From assembly GCA_002717765.1 (NCBI GenBank), contig PBCB01000043.1, positions 1 through 36,187 on the forward strand: a stretch of 36,187 bases of DNA, written 5' to 3'. How positions within the stretch are numbered: the first letter of the stretch is position 1; every line of letters starts with the position of its first letter. The DNA comes from Fidelibacterota bacterium. GTDB taxonomy: Bacteria; Marinisomatota; Marinisomatia; Marinisomatales; TCS55. Of this stretch, positions 18,216-26,894 are shown in pieces. The position numbers and the translations under genes were made by a program. The notes under the pieces are model-generated. The model saw only the letters and a program-made list of their open reading frames with translations, was not told where the DNA came from and made no database searches.

Positions 18216-19703
18216 ATGAATATTAATAATAAAAATTATATTAATAATGATTGGGTAGATTCAATTGACGGAAAAACCTATCAAGTAGAAAACCCATTTA
18301 CAGAAGAGATTATAACAGAAGTACCATATTCACATAAGAAGGATGTAGATAGTGCTGTTTTGGCAGCGAAAGAGGCTTGGAAAGATTGGAAAATTCTTGG
18401 CTCTCTTGAAGTGAGAGATTTTCTGCGAGAAATTGCTGTAAAAAGCAGGAAAAACGATCGTGAAATAGCTGAGATTATTGTTGCTGAAAGTGGTAAACCA
18501 CTTATTGAGTGCTTAGATGAAATTGAATGGATTGCATCTATTTTTGAATATTATTCTGAAATTGGAAGAGACCAAAAAGGAAGGGTGGTTGCCCCGGTTG
18601 CAAGTAGATCTATGAGTATGGTTGTGAAAGAACCATATGGTGTAGTCGGGTGTATTGTTCCTTGGAATTATCCACTTTTGCTAATGGCTTGGAAAGTAGC
18701 TCCTGCATTGGCGGCTGGCAATACTTTGGTTATTAAACCTTCTGAGTATACACCATTATCTATTATGCGTTGGCTCGAAGTTGCTTGTGATCATTTACCT
18801 GCAGGCATAATTAATATGATTACTGGCGATGGCATAACTGGTTCTTATCTGGTTGAGCACTCTGATATTAGAGTAATAGCATTTACTGGTAGTGTGGATA
18901 CAGGGAAAAAAATAGCAAGCATGGCTGCGAAACAATTAAAAAAGACCTCTCTAGAATTAGGCGGTAACGATCCGATAATTATTTGCGATGATGTGGATAT
19001 AAACATTGCTGCAAGAGGTACAACTTGGGGAGGTTTATTAAATGCTGGCCAGGTTTGCACCTCACTTGAAAGGGTTTTTGTTATGGATAATATTGCAGAT
19101 GATTTCATTGAGGCGGTTGTAGAAGAAGCAAAAAAAGTTAGACTGGGTGATCCAATGGATGGGAAAACAGATATGGGGCCAATGTCATCCAAAGTGGCTC
19201 GTAAGAAAGTAGAAGATAAGGGAATGCGTGCAAAAAAGGAGGGAGCTCGTTTATTGACTGGTGGATCTAGGCCAGGTCAATTTGATAAAGGCTATTTTTA
19301 TCAGCCAACCGTTTTTGATAGAATCGAAAGTCATATGGAGATGATGAATCTTGAAACTTTTGGCCCAATCATACCAATCCAGAAAGTAAAAAACCTTAAG
19401 GAAGCAATAGACTTAGCGAATGGTTCACAATATGGTCTTGGTTGTAATATATACACGAATGATATGGAAAAAGCATTAACTGCAGCTGAGGATATAAAGG
19501 CAGGAAGTTTTTGGATCAATGATCCTTTAACTGATAATGAAGCAGCTCCTTTTGGAGGAATGAAAATGTCAGGTGGGGGTAGAGAGCTTGGTATAGAAGG
19601 CCTCGATGAATTTCGTGAGCCAAAACATATACTTATAGATTATAAAATCAGAGATAAGGATTATTGGTTCCCTTATGACCTTGATGAAGGAAGGAAAACT
19701 TAA
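18216..19703 (+). CDS. NAD(P)-dependent aldehyde dehydrogenase 2
   Basis: 495 residues from the ATG at 18216, one base after the upstream stop; an in-frame start at 18192 would lie inside the aminotransferase gene and precedes the conserved YINNDW block. Catalytic residues are Asn151 (PWNY), Glu248 (LELGGN) and Cys281 (NAGQVCTS). Close to dehydrogenase 1 along its whole length, including ARLLTGG, GYFYQPTV and the C-terminal EFREPKHILIDYK (EFREAKHIFIDYK in copy 1), so the pair arose by duplication. The active-site entrance differs (LETFGPIIP against EEAFSPVLP), which suggests different aldehyde substrates. The longer tail DLDEGRKT is unique to this copy. Confidence 0.92.
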   Translation: MNINNKNYINNDWVDSIDGKTYQVENPFTEEIITEVPYSHKKDVDSAVLAAKEAWKDWKILGSLEVRDFLREIAVKSRKNDREIAEIIVAESGKPLIECLDEIEWIASIFEYYSEIGRDQKGRVVAPVASRSMSMVVKEPYGVVGCIVPWNYPLLLMAWKVAPALAAGNTLVIKPSEYTPLSIMRWLEVACDHLPAGIINMITGDGITGSYLVEHSDIRVIAFTGSVDTGKKIASMAAKQLKKTSLELGGNDPIIICDDVDINIAARGTTWGGLLNAGQVCTSLERVFVMDNIADDFIEAVVEEAKKVRLGDPMDGKTDMGPMSSKVARKKVEDKGMRAKKEGARLLTGGSRPGQFDKGYFYQPTVFDRIESHMEMMNLETFGPIIPIQKVKNLKEAIDLANGSQYGLGCNIYTNDMEKALTAAEDIKAGSFWINDPLTDNEAAPFGGMKMSGGGRELGIEGLDEFREPKHILIDYKIRDKDYWFPYDLDEGRKT

Positions 19704-19713
19704 GCTGTTTTTT

Positions 19714-20982
19714 ATGGCAGTAAAAATTAATACTTCAATTCCTGGCCCAAAATCCCGTCTACTAACAAAGCGAAGATCAAAAAGTGTCGCAAAAGGACAT
19801 GGTACAGTTTGCAATGTGTATATTAAAAAAGCAAATGGGGCAATACTCATTGATGTGGATGATAATATTTTTATTGATTTCGCTGGTGGAATTGGGACAA
19901 TGAATGTAGGCCATGGTCATTCTAAGATATTGGACAGAGTAAAAATGCAATTAGATGATTATACACATACATGTTTTACAGTCGCTCCTTATGAAAGCTA
20001 TATTGACCTAGCAGAAAGGCTATCAGATTTGGTACCAATAGCTGGTAATTGTAAAGCGGCATTTTTTAACTCTGGAGCAGAAGCTGTTGAAAATGCAGTA
20101 AAAATATCAAGATCATATACAAAAAGGACTGGTATATTGGTTTTTTCAGAGGCTTATCATGGAAGAACACTTATGACAATGACGATGACATATAAAGAAG
20201 ATCCCTATAAAAAAGGATTTGGCCCTTTTGCTTCTGAGGTTTTTCGTTTACCATACCCATCTGATAAAAATGAATTTAATTTTAATAATCTTGATTTTGA
20301 TCCAAATGAAATTGCATGCGCAGTGATTGAACCCGTTTTGGGAGAAGGTGGTTTTATGCCAGCATCAAAGTCAGGTATGAAAGCACTTGAATATTTTTGC
20401 AAAGAAAACGGAATCCTTTTAGTTATTGATGAAGTTCAAACGGGATATGGTAGAACTGGGAGCTTTTTCGCAACTGAGCAGTTTGATGTTGAGCCTGATA
20501 TCATTACTGTTGCTAAATCAATCGCGGGTGGATTTCCACTAAGTGGAGTCATTGGAAAGGCAGAAGTCATGGACTCTGTACATATTGGAGGTATTGGAGG
20601 TACTTATAGCGGAAACCCTTTAGCATGTGTGGCAGCACTAGAGGTGTTAGATATAATGGAATCTGAAAAATTATCAGAAAAAGCTAATGAGATTGGAATA
20701 GCCTTTCGTAATAAAATAGATACAATAATAAATAAAACTCCTTGGGTCAAAGAAATCCGAGGAATAGGAGCTATGATGGCGATTGAGATTCTTGATCCAG
20801 ACTCTGGTAAGCCTGATAAAGATAGAACTAGTCGAATTCATCAATACGCACTAGAACATGGGCTTATAATGATTACTGCAGGTACATATGGAAATATAAT
20901 TCGGACATTAATGCCATTAAACATTGATAAAGCAACATTAAATGAAGGATTAGAAATACTTTGTGATGCGCTAATGGCTTAG
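19714..20982 (+). CDS. Class III aminotransferase, 4-aminobutyrate aminotransferase-like
   Basis: 422 residues from the ATG at 19714; the start at 19675 would lie inside the dehydrogenase gene, and AAGGAAGG upstream may serve as ribosome site. Lys268 (VAKSIAGGFPLSG) is the PLP lysine, Asp239 (IDEVQTGYGRTG) contacts the ring, and FFNSGAEAVENAVK, YHGRTLMTMTMT and GNPLACVAAL match GabT. GabT converts 4-aminobutyrate and 2-oxoglutarate to succinate semialdehyde and glutamate, which a neighbouring dehydrogenase could oxidise. Related enzymes use 5-aminovalerate or other omega-amino acids, so the substrate is tentative. It is the last gene of the plus-strand operon and overlaps the convergent flavoprotein gene by 4 nt. 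Confidence 0.9.
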   Translation: MAVKINTSIPGPKSRLLTKRRSKSVAKGHGTVCNVYIKKANGAILIDVDDNIFIDFAGGIGTMNVGHGHSKILDRVKMQLDDYTHTCFTVAPYESYIDLAERLSDLVPIAGNCKAAFFNSGAEAVENAVKISRSYTKRTGILVFSEAYHGRTLMTMTMTYKEDPYKKGFGPFASEVFRLPYPSDKNEFNFNNLDFDPNEIACAVIEPVLGEGGFMPASKSGMKALEYFCKENGILLVIDEVQTGYGRTGSFFATEQFDVEPDIITVAKSIAGGFPLSGVIGKAEVMDSVHIGGIGGTYSGNPLACVAALEVLDIMESEKLSEKANEIGIAFRNKIDTIINKTPWVKEIRGIGAMMAIEILDPDSGKPDKDRTSRIHQYALEHGLIMITAGTYGNIIRTLMPLNIDKATLNEGLEILCDALMA

Positions 20983-21559
20983 TATCTATCAAACCATTTG
21001 GGTTTAAGATCTGGCCATTCATTATTTTCTGCTTGTTCAGCTTTTCTGGCCAATTATTTTTACCGCTCCATTGATCAATTTTTATTTTATATACGGATGT
21101 TTGTTTTAGTTCGGTATCTGTAATCGGGCGGTAATCTTTTCCGGACTTCATTTCACCAAAATACTTGTTTAGTAAACCGTTTAATATTTCTCTTTTTTGA
21201 TTTTTGTCATCTATCACAATTACTTTTCCAAATATAATTACACTTTTGTATTGTATACTTTTTTCTAATGGGATATTAGATGGTAGTAGTCTTCCAGATT
21301 CAAAACATTCAAAACAAACCTCCGGGTTTTGGCTAACATTATATTTAATTCTCCCAAAGGCATTCGAGTGGAAATAGATTTCGTGGTTTTCTTTTGAGTA
21401 CCAAAATGTAGTAGGAATTATAAATGGCTGATTTTTATCTCTGGTAGCTATGTGTCCAACGTCTGTTTTTATTAACAGATTTACAATCTGTTTATCGCTC
21501 ATAACGAATTCAGCAATTCTAGACTGTTGAATTGGTTTTTTATTAGGGTCGTAACTCAT
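20979..21559 (-). CDS. PNPOx/Nim-type flavin-binding protein with a 1-base frameshift
   Basis: The N-terminal 173 residues read as a pyridoxamine-5'-phosphate-oxidase-like split-barrel protein of the NimA/flavin-nucleotide type (ATRDKNQPFIIPT, YFHSN, GRIKYN, VYKIKIDQWSGKNNWPEK). As written, the frame then runs on, antisense to the aminotransferase, to 20873. If one A is added to the A4 run (T4 at 21042-21045 on the plus strand), the frame continues as AEQAENN then EWPDLKPKWFDRY and stops at 20979, a natural C terminus for this family, giving about 193 residues. So there is either a real frameshift or a homopolymer sequence error. The family binds FMN; its substrate here is unknown. It is not a convincing PdxH. 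No Shine-Dalgarno; an inverted repeat abuts the start codon. Confidence 0.82.
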
Positions 21560-21597
21560 TAATGAATATAAATAATTATATTCATTCTATAATGAAT
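21556..21597. promoter_or_regulatory. Inverted-repeat operator candidate in divergent promoter region
   Basis: AATGAATATAA (21561-21571) and TTATATTCATT (21576-21586) form a perfect 11-bp inverted repeat with a 4-nt loop; a third AATGAAT half-site follows at 21591-21597, and TCATTAATGA (21556-21565) is a palindrome over the flavoprotein start codon. The cluster of ATTCATT half-sites sits between the flavoprotein gene and the HMGL-like synthase gene, where a repressor could control both. It could also form a hairpin at the flavoprotein mRNA start. Confidence 0.5.
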
Positions 21598-21648
21598 AGT
21601 TTTGATTTAATTATAGTGGTTTAATTATTTTTTATTTAACATTGGTTT

Positions 21649-22803
21649 ATGATCACAATAAATAAAAAAATAGAAATTCTTGATTCTACTTTACGAGAAG
21701 GAGAACAAACTCCAGGTGTATCATTTACAAATCATCAAAAGATAGAAATTGCTGAAATGTTAGATAATTTTGGAGTTGATTTTTTAGAGTTGGGTCATCC
21801 AGCGGTGTCACCTGATATATATAAAACAATAGATACATTAGGACAATTATCTCTAAATGCAAAAAAAATTGTTCATGGTAGATTAATAAAATCAGATATT
21901 GATGATGCAGTAGACCTAGGTATACCTTGGATAGGATTATTTTTTGGTACATCTAGAGAATATCTAAATGATAAATATCGATTAGATGAAAAAAAATCTC
22001 TAGAATTAATTGAAGAAGCAATAGTATATGCCAAAAGTAAAAAACTAAAAGTACGTTTTACAGCAGAAGATGCATCTAGAACAGATTTAGCCTTTCTATT
22101 AAAAATTGGAGAATTAGTTGAAAAAGCTGGGGCAGATCGTTTTAGTCTTGCAGATACGGTAGGAATACTTCACCCAAATAAAGTGTCAGAATTAGTACGG
22201 TTTTTTTTATCAAGATTAAAAATACCAATTCATATGCATTGTCATAATGATTTTGGCTTAGCTACTGCAAATGCATTGCAAGCCATAGTGTCAGGTGCGA
22301 GATGTGTTGATGTAACAATAAATGGGTTAGGTGAAAGATGTGGCTTAGCTCCTTTAGCAGAGGTAACTGCTGCATTAGATGAATTATATAATATTAAACA
22401 TACTTGGGATTTAAAAAAATTAAATGAAATGTCTTTATATATTGATCAGATAACAAGAATAAATAAAAATAATACAAGACCCATAACTGGGGAATATGCT
22501 TTTAGTCATAAAGCTGGACTTCATATTAATGCGATGCTAAAAAACCCAAAATCATATGAGTCTATTCCCCCAAAAAAACTTAATCGCAAACATGAATTTA
22601 TTATTGATAAATATGCAAGTAGAAATGCTATTCGTCATCGCTTAGATGAACTATATATTGAATATGATAAAGTGCTTCTTGATAATGTTATAACGCAAAT
22701 AAAAAGGAGACCTCAAATTGCAAAATGGACTGATAAAAAAATAAAAGAATTAGTAAATGATTTGCTAATTTTAAAAAATAAAAAGGCCACTTCAATCAAT
22801 TAA
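21649..22803 (+). CDS. Homocitrate / 2-isopropylmalate synthase family enzyme
   Basis: 384 residues, a TIM-barrel acyltransferase of the DRE-TIM group. DSTLREGEQTPG (12-23) carries the catalytic Arg16, HMHCHNDFGLATANA the metal-binding His pair, and GLGERCGLAPLAEV the second family signature. GEYAFSHKAGLH is shared with homocitrate and citramalate-type members. It condenses acetyl-CoA with a 2-oxo acid. The length, without the C-terminal allosteric domain of LeuA, favours homocitrate synthase of the alpha-aminoadipate route or a related chain-extending enzyme. No other lysine or leucine genes are nearby, so the substrate is unsettled. It is divergent from the flavoprotein gene over a palindrome-rich 89-bp gap. 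Confidence 0.82.
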   Translation: MITINKKIEILDSTLREGEQTPGVSFTNHQKIEIAEMLDNFGVDFLELGHPAVSPDIYKTIDTLGQLSLNAKKIVHGRLIKSDIDDAVDLGIPWIGLFFGTSREYLNDKYRLDEKKSLELIEEAIVYAKSKKLKVRFTAEDASRTDLAFLLKIGELVEKAGADRFSLADTVGILHPNKVSELVRFFLSRLKIPIHMHCHNDFGLATANALQAIVSGARCVDVTINGLGERCGLAPLAEVTAALDELYNIKHTWDLKKLNEMSLYIDQITRINKNNTRPITGEYAFSHKAGLHINAMLKNPKSYESIPPKKLNRKHEFIIDKYASRNAIRHRLDELYIEYDKVLLDNVITQIKRRPQIAKWTDKKIKELVNDLLILKNKKATSIN

Positions 22804-22952
22804 TATTATAATATTTTAAAAAATTAACTTTAACTATTGCACCAAATTTTCTAGTAACCTTATAATTGAGTGTCTCTTTTGACAGAATTTTTTAATAAAA
22901 GATTTTGAAATAAGAGGCTGACATATGAACCACATAATAAAAGCAATGTGGG

Positions 22953-22990
22953 AAGAGAAGGCTTCGGGTTGGCGTTTGAGGCCTTTTCTT
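22953..22990 (+). other. Inverted repeat between synthase gene and tmRNA
   Basis: AAGAGAAGGC and GCCTTTTCTT pair over 10 bp with one G-U and an 18-nt loop. It could terminate transcripts from the synthase gene or shape the tmRNA precursor leader. The 3' arm is T-rich but no clean T run follows. A TTGACA at 22879-22884 with ATTTTG 17 nt downstream is a possible promoter ahead of it. The rest of 22804-23020 shows a 14-bp palindrome (22802-22815) and nothing else firm. Confidence 0.35.
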
Positions 22991-23020
22991 ATTTATAGGA
23001 CTTAATTTGTTTATTGACAA

Positions 23021-23372
23021 GGGGGCGACCGGCATTCGACGGGATATGAGAGGTGTTTAACTGCATGCGGAGGATATCAGTACCCTCCTTAATCATCTGG
23101 TAAAAACAATATATGCCGATTACGGCTATATGGCTGCAGCTTAATTGATGTAGCCCGTTCCTTAAAAGATTCGTCTATGGTTTTTTAATGGAGCGTCATA
23201 AACATAGACTGGTTTCAAATTTGTCTGTGAATTTGAAATAAGATTAAACAGACTGGCTCTTTTTTATTATGTCTCTGATTGAATAAAGAGTAAGATAATA
23301 ATCGGAAGACTAAGCATGTAGATGTTTAACACTAAACTATTTCGGACGGGAGTTCGAATCTCCCCGCCTCCA
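23021..23372 (+). ncRNA. ssrA: tmRNA (10Sa RNA)
   Basis: The 5' end GGGGGCGACCGGCATTCGAC and the 3' end GGGAGTTCGAATCTCCCCGCCTCCA form the tRNA-like domain; the acceptor pairs GGGGGCG with CGCCTCC (one G-U) and the discriminator is A. CCA is not encoded. The tag frame runs to TAA at 23142-23144 and, read from about 23100, gives VKTIYADYGYMAAA; the exact resume codon is uncertain, but the tail YMAAA is like known degradation tags (ALAA, AMAA). tmRNA with SmpB frees stalled ribosomes and tags the nascent peptide for proteolysis. Length about 352 nt is normal. The 3' end lies 1 bp from the stop codon of the convergent TonB receptor gene. Confidence 0.95.
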
Positions 23373-23373
23373 C

Positions 23374-26004
23374 TTATATACTTGCTTCAATAAAAATTGT
23401 AGGTGTCAACCCTAGCATAATTACATCTGATATAATATTCTGTGATGTATAGGGGTTATACCTTTTATGACTTATATTTTTTTTATTATAAATATTATAT
23501 ATTGAAAGACCAATAGCTAATTGTAAATAATTGAATGTGTAGCTTTTTGAAATACTTATATCTAGATGGTGTACTGGTTTTAGTCTTTCTTTATTGCGTT
23601 CTCCAGGGCTAAAAATTATTTGATAATCATTTGTTTTAATTATTTCATTAGGGTTAGTGTATACTCTACCAGATGAGTAGGACCAGGTTGCTGTAATGTC
23701 GTAATCTAGGATTGATGTCATAATTACAGATTTAAATTCATGTGTAATATCATGGTCTGCGGTATAATCATTTCCATTATTGATATCATTAAATGAGTAG
23801 TTGGTATTATTAAATTGATAAGCTATCCAACCAGTTATTTGTCTATTTTTTCTCCTAATAAATATTTCTGAACCCACTATTTTTTCATTACCTGTCATAT
23901 CATTTTGCAAAACAGATCTATTGTTATTTTTGTTAGATATTATGGCAATAGGAGAAATGAATCTTCCAAAATCATAATGTCCACTACTGTTTTTTTGATA
24001 ATATGATAGGTTAAAATCGTAATTGGGTTTTTTCCAGTAAATACTACTATGTGAATTTTCAGAATGAATAATTGGAATATTCCCACTTGAAATTAACCAT
24101 GTGTCCTGCGTACCTCTTGTACTCATATTACTGTTAAATTGGTGTGTGAATTGATGATTTTGGCCTATAGCGGTTTCAATAGTGATAGATGGTGTGAGTT
24201 TAAACGTTCCAGATAGTCTAGGTGTAAAGTAGTTTGATTTATTATCTGAGTAATAGGTGCTTCTAAAACCTACGTTAATATTAAGTAATTTTGAAACAGA
24301 CCATGAATCTTGAACATATACTGATTGTAAATATGCCTCTTGAGCTAAACTAATTTCCTCAGAACTATCTTCTAAATATCGATTAGTTCTATAGTTTACT
24401 GATAAGAAAGATCTGTTTAACCCTATTTCCAAATGGTGATTCATTAATGTCTTAATACTTTGATAAAAACCATATATCTGGTCAGAAAATATATTTTTTT
24501 CATTTGTTGCTTGTCGGGGGTTGATTTTATTACCAATAAATAGATTTGATTTATGCAAACTATTATATCCAGATTTTGAAACATAGAATTTTGTGTGCCA
24601 ATTAGGGTTTAAATAAAAAGACCAATTCAAAATTGCACCTTGATTTGACCATTCAGTTTTTTCTTGGACGCTAGTTGAATCAAATTCTAAAATTGTGTTA
24701 AAACCATAAAATTCCCTTTTTTCATTAATGATATCTGAGCCACTTGTGTATGTTATGGATATTCTATTTCTTGGATTAAGTAAGTAGGAAAAGACGGCAT
24801 TAATATCTTTAAATGTAAACATTGGGTTATAGTTTGATGTTTGATCTTCATCAGCGGACATACTTATAAGATTAAAATTATCATCTCCTGTTATAAAATT
24901 TTTTATAGAACTGTAAAGTTTTGTAGAAACTAAATTATTAGAATGTCTTGCTGTAAAAATAAAACTACCTTTTGTGGATATTGGCAGTTCAATTTGAGCA
25001 CTATTAATTGTAAAATTAGAATAGAATCTTGCATGAGGTTTTATTGTATTTCCAATACGATTTGTGATTTGAATTAGGCCTGATGTTTTTCCACCATACC
25101 TTGCTGGATATACTCCTTTATATACTTGTATATCTTTCACTGCTTTTGACTGTATACTACTTAAAAATCCAAACATATGAGTTCTCTGATAGATAGGCAT
25201 TCCATCTACTATGATTAAGTTTTGATCAGGACGGCCACCTCTAATATATAGCTCAGCCGTACCTCCTAACCCTTGGTGGATTCCGGGAAGAAGCTGGAGA
25301 GATCTCGATATATCTACTTCACCAATAGTAGGGAGAGTTGATATATGTTTTGGAGAAAAAGCAATTTTACTTGGTTCTTGTGTTAGTTGCATAAATTCTC
25401 TGGATTTACCTCTTATTAAAACATTTTTGGATTTAATGATTTTTTGGTTTAGATAGATATCTATATCGATTTTTTCATTCTCTGAGAAATAAATTAATTT
25501 TTTTTCGGTTTCATATCCTATATAGGATACATAAAGGGTACAAAGTCTCGACTCTATATTTGGAAGAAAATAAATACCCTCTTCATTTGAAATGGTCCCA
25601 ATATTTAAAGATGGAATAAATACATTTGCGTATGGTATTGTTTCATTAGATGTAATATCTATAATTCGTCCTGTAACATTATATAGATTATTATTAATTC
25701 TATATATTGTGTACTGCTCATCAATTTTTTTCCAATCATAATTTGTATTATAAAAAAGGATTGTCAATGCACTATCTAGCTCACAATTAATACATTCTAT
25801 TGATATTATTTGTTGTTCTATTTTACTAGGGTATATCACTGGAAGTTGATAGAGATCTATTAACTGCTGAATAGCGTCATTAAGGACAACTTTATTATAT
25901 GAAAAAGAAACTTGTTTACTTTGCCCATTTAAAAAAGAAATAGAAATAAATAATAAAAGAAATAAAAAAAAATTACTTTGCTTATAAGATGATGTAGGTA
26001 CCAC
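23374..26004 (-). CDS. TonB-dependent outer-membrane receptor with STN and regulatory domains
   Basis: 876 residues. Order: signal peptide (1-27, hydrophobic LFLLLFISISFLNG), STN domain (about 30-105) that in FecA-type receptors can signal through an anti-sigma factor, a carboxypeptidase-regulatory-like beta domain (about 107-190, NVTGRIID to YVSYIGYE), a plug with YIRGGRPDQNLIIVDGMPIY and KGVYPARYGGKTSG, and a long beta-barrel ending LGLTPTIFIEASI. It imports a large or scarce ligand across the outer membrane using TonB energy. The start used is a GTG that overlaps the fecR-like gene by 23 nt; no ATG precedes the signal peptide. The ligand is not evident, and no SusD-like partner follows, unlike many Bacteroidota receptors. 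Confidence 0.9.
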   Translation of the reverse strand: MVPTSSYKQSNFFLFLLLFISISFLNGQSKQVSFSYNKVVLNDAIQQLIDLYQLPVIYPSKIEQQIISIECINCELDSALTILFYNTNYDWKKIDEQYTIYRINNNLYNVTGRIIDITSNETIPYANVFIPSLNIGTISNEEGIYFLPNIESRLCTLYVSYIGYETEKKLIYFSENEKIDIDIYLNQKIIKSKNVLIRGKSREFMQLTQEPSKIAFSPKHISTLPTIGEVDISRSLQLLPGIHQGLGGTAELYIRGGRPDQNLIIVDGMPIYQRTHMFGFLSSIQSKAVKDIQVYKGVYPARYGGKTSGLIQITNRIGNTIKPHARFYSNFTINSAQIELPISTKGSFIFTARHSNNLVSTKLYSSIKNFITGDDNFNLISMSADEDQTSNYNPMFTFKDINAVFSYLLNPRNRISITYTSGSDIINEKREFYGFNTILEFDSTSVQEKTEWSNQGAILNWSFYLNPNWHTKFYVSKSGYNSLHKSNLFIGNKINPRQATNEKNIFSDQIYGFYQSIKTLMNHHLEIGLNRSFLSVNYRTNRYLEDSSEEISLAQEAYLQSVYVQDSWSVSKLLNINVGFRSTYYSDNKSNYFTPRLSGTFKLTPSITIETAIGQNHQFTHQFNSNMSTRGTQDTWLISSGNIPIIHSENSHSSIYWKKPNYDFNLSYYQKNSSGHYDFGRFISPIAIISNKNNNRSVLQNDMTGNEKIVGSEIFIRRKNRQITGWIAYQFNNTNYSFNDINNGNDYTADHDITHEFKSVIMTSILDYDITATWSYSSGRVYTNPNEIIKTNDYQIIFSPGERNKERLKPVHHLDISISKSYTFNYLQLAIGLSIYNIYNKKNISHKRYNPYTSQNIISDVIMLGLTPTIFIEASI

Positions 26005-26857
26005 CCTTTAATTTAAGCTCTCGCTTAGTCAATAAGGAAATACTGCGCATAACTGAATTTATATTATTTTGAGGCAGATGAATTTTCCCTGACACAGTCA
26101 TTTTTTGCAGAGATTCATCTTTAAATGATATTTTTACATTATATCGACGTTCAATTTCACTACAAATTTTTTCAAGTGTTGTATTTTTACATTCAATTAT
26201 ATTATTTAACCACCCCGGATAAAATTCACTAGTTTGCATCGAATCTATTTTAATTTTATTTGTAGGCTGGATTATCGCACATTGACCTTCATTAAGAACC
26301 ATTGATTGTTTATCATGTTTTATTTCAATATTTCCTTCGTTGACACCGGCTTCAAAACCATCTTGTCTTGACCTTACATTAAATTTTGTGCCTAATACTT
26401 CTACCTGCGCAAATTCTGTTGAAACTATAAACGGGATATGATTTTTTTTAACGTTAAAATATGCCTCTCCCATTAGGAAAACTTTCCGGTTTTCATAATT
26501 ATATTCTTTTGTATATGATAATGTGCTTCCAGCATTAAGAGTAATTTTTGTACCATCAGAAAGGATTATATTTTTTTTTGCAACGCCAAATTCTGCTACT
26601 ATTCTATTTGTATTTATATAACGTATCGTAGTCGGCATTAATAATAAAAATCCCAATAAAAAAGCATATACATATCTTGCTCTCCATTTTATAAAATGTG
26701 CTTTTATTTGATAGATTTGATTAACTGAGGAATATTCAATAATGTCAATTTGTTGTTCTAAACGCATCCACACTTCATCCTTAGAAGGAGATTCAGAGAG
26801 AGTGTTTTTAGCACACAACTCCCATAAAGATTTTTCTTTATTATTCAAGTTATTCAT
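25982..26857 (-). CDS. FecR-family anti-sigma factor
   Basis: 291 residues. A cytoplasmic N-terminal part (1-60) would hold the sigma factor, one membrane helix follows (about 62-79), then the periplasmic FecR domain (FGVAKKNIILSDGTKITLNAGS, GEAYFNVKKN, VEVLGTKFNVR), and a C-terminal DUF4974-like STN-type domain (LEKICSEIERRYNVKISF to the end) as in Bacteroidota FecR proteins. It should release the sigma factor when the receptor signals ligand binding. It lies 37 nt after the sigma gene and overlaps the receptor gene by 23 nt, the standard sigma-FecR-receptor order. Confidence 0.92.
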   Translation of the reverse strand: MNNLNNKEKSLWELCAKNTLSESPSKDEVWMRLEQQIDIIEYSSVNQIYQIKAHFIKWRARYVYAFLLGFLLLMPTTIRYINTNRIVAEFGVAKKNIILSDGTKITLNAGSTLSYTKEYNYENRKVFLMGEAYFNVKKNHIPFIVSTEFAQVEVLGTKFNVRSRQDGFEAGVNEGNIEIKHDKQSMVLNEGQCAIIQPTNKIKIDSMQTSEFYPGWLNNIIECKNTTLEKICSEIERRYNVKISFKDESLQKMTVSGKIHLPQNNINSVMRSISLLTKRELKLKGGTYIIL

Positions 26858-26894
26858 AATTCTATGTTATTAACGAAAAATATGACTTTTTTAC

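Noticed and set aside
20873..20978. Hydrophobic C-terminal tail of the flavoprotein resembling a membrane helix
   Set aside because: It arises only after the frameshift and is antisense to the aminotransferase coding sequence.
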